A DNA stretch of 32,809 bases from Planctomycetes bacterium RIFCSPLOWO2_12_FULL_40_19 (lineage in GTDB: Bacteria > Planctomycetota > Brocadiia > Brocadiales > Scalinduaceae), in contig MHZA01000059.1 of NCBI GenBank assembly GCA_001828595.1, positions 1 to 32,809 on the forward strand, read 5' to 3'. Below, piece by piece: positions 31,868 through 32,809 of the stretch. Numbering within the stretch: the first letter of the stretch is position 1; every line of letters begins with the position of its first letter. The translations under genes and the position numbers were made by a program. Below the pieces are notes generated by a model. The model made no database searches and had not been told where the DNA came from. It saw nothing but the letters and a program-made list of their open reading frames with translations.

Positions 31868-32809
31868 AAATAGTCTGTGTCTATGTGGTAGTGGGAAGAA
31901 GTATAAGCACTGTTGCTGGTTGAAGCGCGAGGGACAGCAGCCTGCTGTAGCGATGCGCTTGGGTAGTCCACGTTTCACGGCAGCGTATTGGATGATTCTC
32001 GATTATCTCGTCGTGCCTGCTGGCATTGTGTGGTTGTCGTTTGAGCCGAATTATGCTCACGGGTTCATAGACTACTTTGAAGCGGGTCAGTACCTGGCGC
32101 CAATCAATGGGATTTTTCATGGCGAAATTCCTTATCGGGATAGCTATACCGCATTTGGTCCGTTGTTTCTGTATGTTCCCGCCGCCTGTATGGCACTGTT
32201 CGGAAAGACGCTTGCTACGTTGATCGCGTACTTCCATTTCGCATGGATCTTTAGCATGGTAGTCGTGTATCTAGTCGGGTGTTTGGCATGCCGCACTCGA
32301 TTGTTCCGGTACGCCATTCCCCTGGTGACTCTGGTTGAGGTGTTCCATCCGTTCTGGTCATCTCGATGGGGGGCGGCGCGCGTCGGAGTGGGACTGGCGA
32401 TGCTCGCGGGCTTGATCCAGTATGTCAGAACTGGAAATGCGCGAATCCTCCTATGGGCAGGTATCGTGTCTGGTTTGGGGCTATTGTACAGTACAGAGCT
32501 TGGCGTCTTGTCTGTGGTCTCCGCAGGAGCTTTGGTGTTGTGGATGTTGCTGCACAGACAGCGGACGATTCGTGGTATGTTGCGTGATGGCTGGTGGTAC
32601 GTGGGTGGTGTACTATTGATTTTGCTGCCGTTCGGGATGTACTTCGCCAGCAAAGGAGCGTTGATTCCGTATCTTCGTACCGCCCTCTGGGATATGCCTG
32701 TGCACCACATGTCGGTGTGGGCGCAGCCAAATACTCGTTCGTTCCTCGTTGAGTTCAGGGAAGCGTCTAATTTGTTCGTGTTTCTTCAAGGGGATACGTT
32801 CAAGATATA
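31845..32809 (+). CDS. SEC-C motif fused to a polytopic glycosyltransferase-like membrane protein, partial (runs off the right edge)
   Basis: An unbroken frame from GTG at 31845 to the window end, over 320 residues. Residues 9-24 are a SEC-C zinc motif, LCLCGSGKKYKHCC (CxC...CC), as at the end of SecA. From about residue 42 the protein is a multi-spanning membrane protein: helix YWMILDYLVVPAGIVWLSF, then a periplasmic loop with YFEAGQYLAPINGIFHGEIPYRDSYTAFGPLFLYV, then further helices. EAGxxLxxxxGxxPYRDxxxxxGPLF matches the first large loop of lipid-sugar-dependent membrane glycosyltransferases (GT39/GT87/PMT-like, GT-C fold). The GTG has GAGGA nine bases upstream. Local GC is clearly higher than in the rest of the window. 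The SEC-C plus GT-C arrangement is unusual; I found no frameshift that would explain it away. Confidence 0.68.
   Translation, partial: MAKEFPGKNSLCLCGSGKKYKHCCWLKREGQQPAVAMRLGSPRFTAAYWMILDYLVVPAGIVWLSFEPNYAHGFIDYFEAGQYLAPINGIFHGEIPYRDSYTAFGPLFLYVPAACMALFGKTLATLIAYFHFAWIFSMVVVYLVGCLACRTRLFRYAIPLVTLVEVFHPFWSSRWGAARVGVGLAMLAGLIQYVRTGNARILLWAGIVSGLGLLYSTELGVLSVVSAGALVLWMLLHRQRTIRGMLRDGWWYVGGVLLILLPFGMYFASKGALIPYLRTALWDMPVHHMSVWAQPNTRSFLVEFREASNLFVFLQGDTFKI

Noticed and set aside
32144-32730. Minus-strand frames of 101 to 188 codons at the right end
   Set aside because: They are antisense to a continuous, hydrophobic, family-like plus-strand protein, and their Arg/Thr/Pro-rich composition is typical of shadows in GC-richer DNA.
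1-32809. CRISPR arrays, phage, transposase or toxin-antitoxin modules
   Set aside because: No regularly spaced repeats with unique spacers, and no recognisable integrase, transposase, cas, restriction or toxin gene was found.

Overview
This window looks like a piece of a low-to-moderate GC, Gram-negative bacterial chromosome. No gene here fixes the lineage. A PEP-CTERM exported protein, lipoprotein-like and PDZ/TPR envelope proteins, two large membrane-anchored VWA proteins, a nitrate/nitrite-sensor (NIT-type) hybrid kinase, and many GC-rich palindromic repeats between AT-rich genes would fit an environmental Planctomycetota (for example Brocadiales-like) or a similar uncultured group. That placement is inference.

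Layout. (1) 1-6.5 kb, minus strand: the start of an NAD(P)-binding SDR protein that runs off the left edge, a GGDEF-PilZ diguanylate cyclase, and a five-gene run truA - tRNA-binding (MetG-beta/Trbp111-like) protein - rluB-type pseudouridine synthase - thiC - glutamine amidotransferase. (2) 6.5-9.4 kb: a secreted DUF1566/Lcl-type protein, a membrane HExxH (M50-like) peptidase coupled by ATGA overlap to ogt, and two tRNA-Ser genes on the minus strand. (3) 9.5-19.5 kb: a BFN (DUF151) nuclease on the minus strand, then plus-strand uppP, a broken CPBP-protease remnant, ubiX, sppA, a 1340-residue hybrid histidine kinase, cobT and cinA. (4) 19.5-23.6 kb: rpmH (a 43-aa gene, easily missed), an HU-family protein, two small orphan genes, a tRNA Pro-Arg-His cluster, a PEP-CTERM protein with a perfect consensus promoter, and a small zinc-ribbon protein. 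(5) 24-31 kb, minus strand: an envelope locus of two VWA membrane proteins, a PDZ/TPR protein and a lipoprotein-like protein. (6) 31-32.8 kb: repeat-dense DNA, then a GC-richer plus-strand block holding an unusual protein, a SEC-C zinc motif in frame with a polytopic, glycosyltransferase-like membrane protein that runs off the right edge.

Functionally, much of the window is housekeeping: tRNA modification, thiamine and cobalamin steps, lipid-carrier recycling, DNA repair and nucleoid structure. Mixed in are cell-envelope and signalling genes. The points most worth a second look are a palindromic repeat read in frame inside a VWA protein (comparable to Rickettsia palindromic elements), an apparent T8 frameshift or slippage site at the start of the M50-like gene, the SEC-C/membrane-protein fusion, and the truncated CPBP gene fused by overlap to uppP. 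I found no CRISPR array, phage module, transposase, restriction system or defence island.
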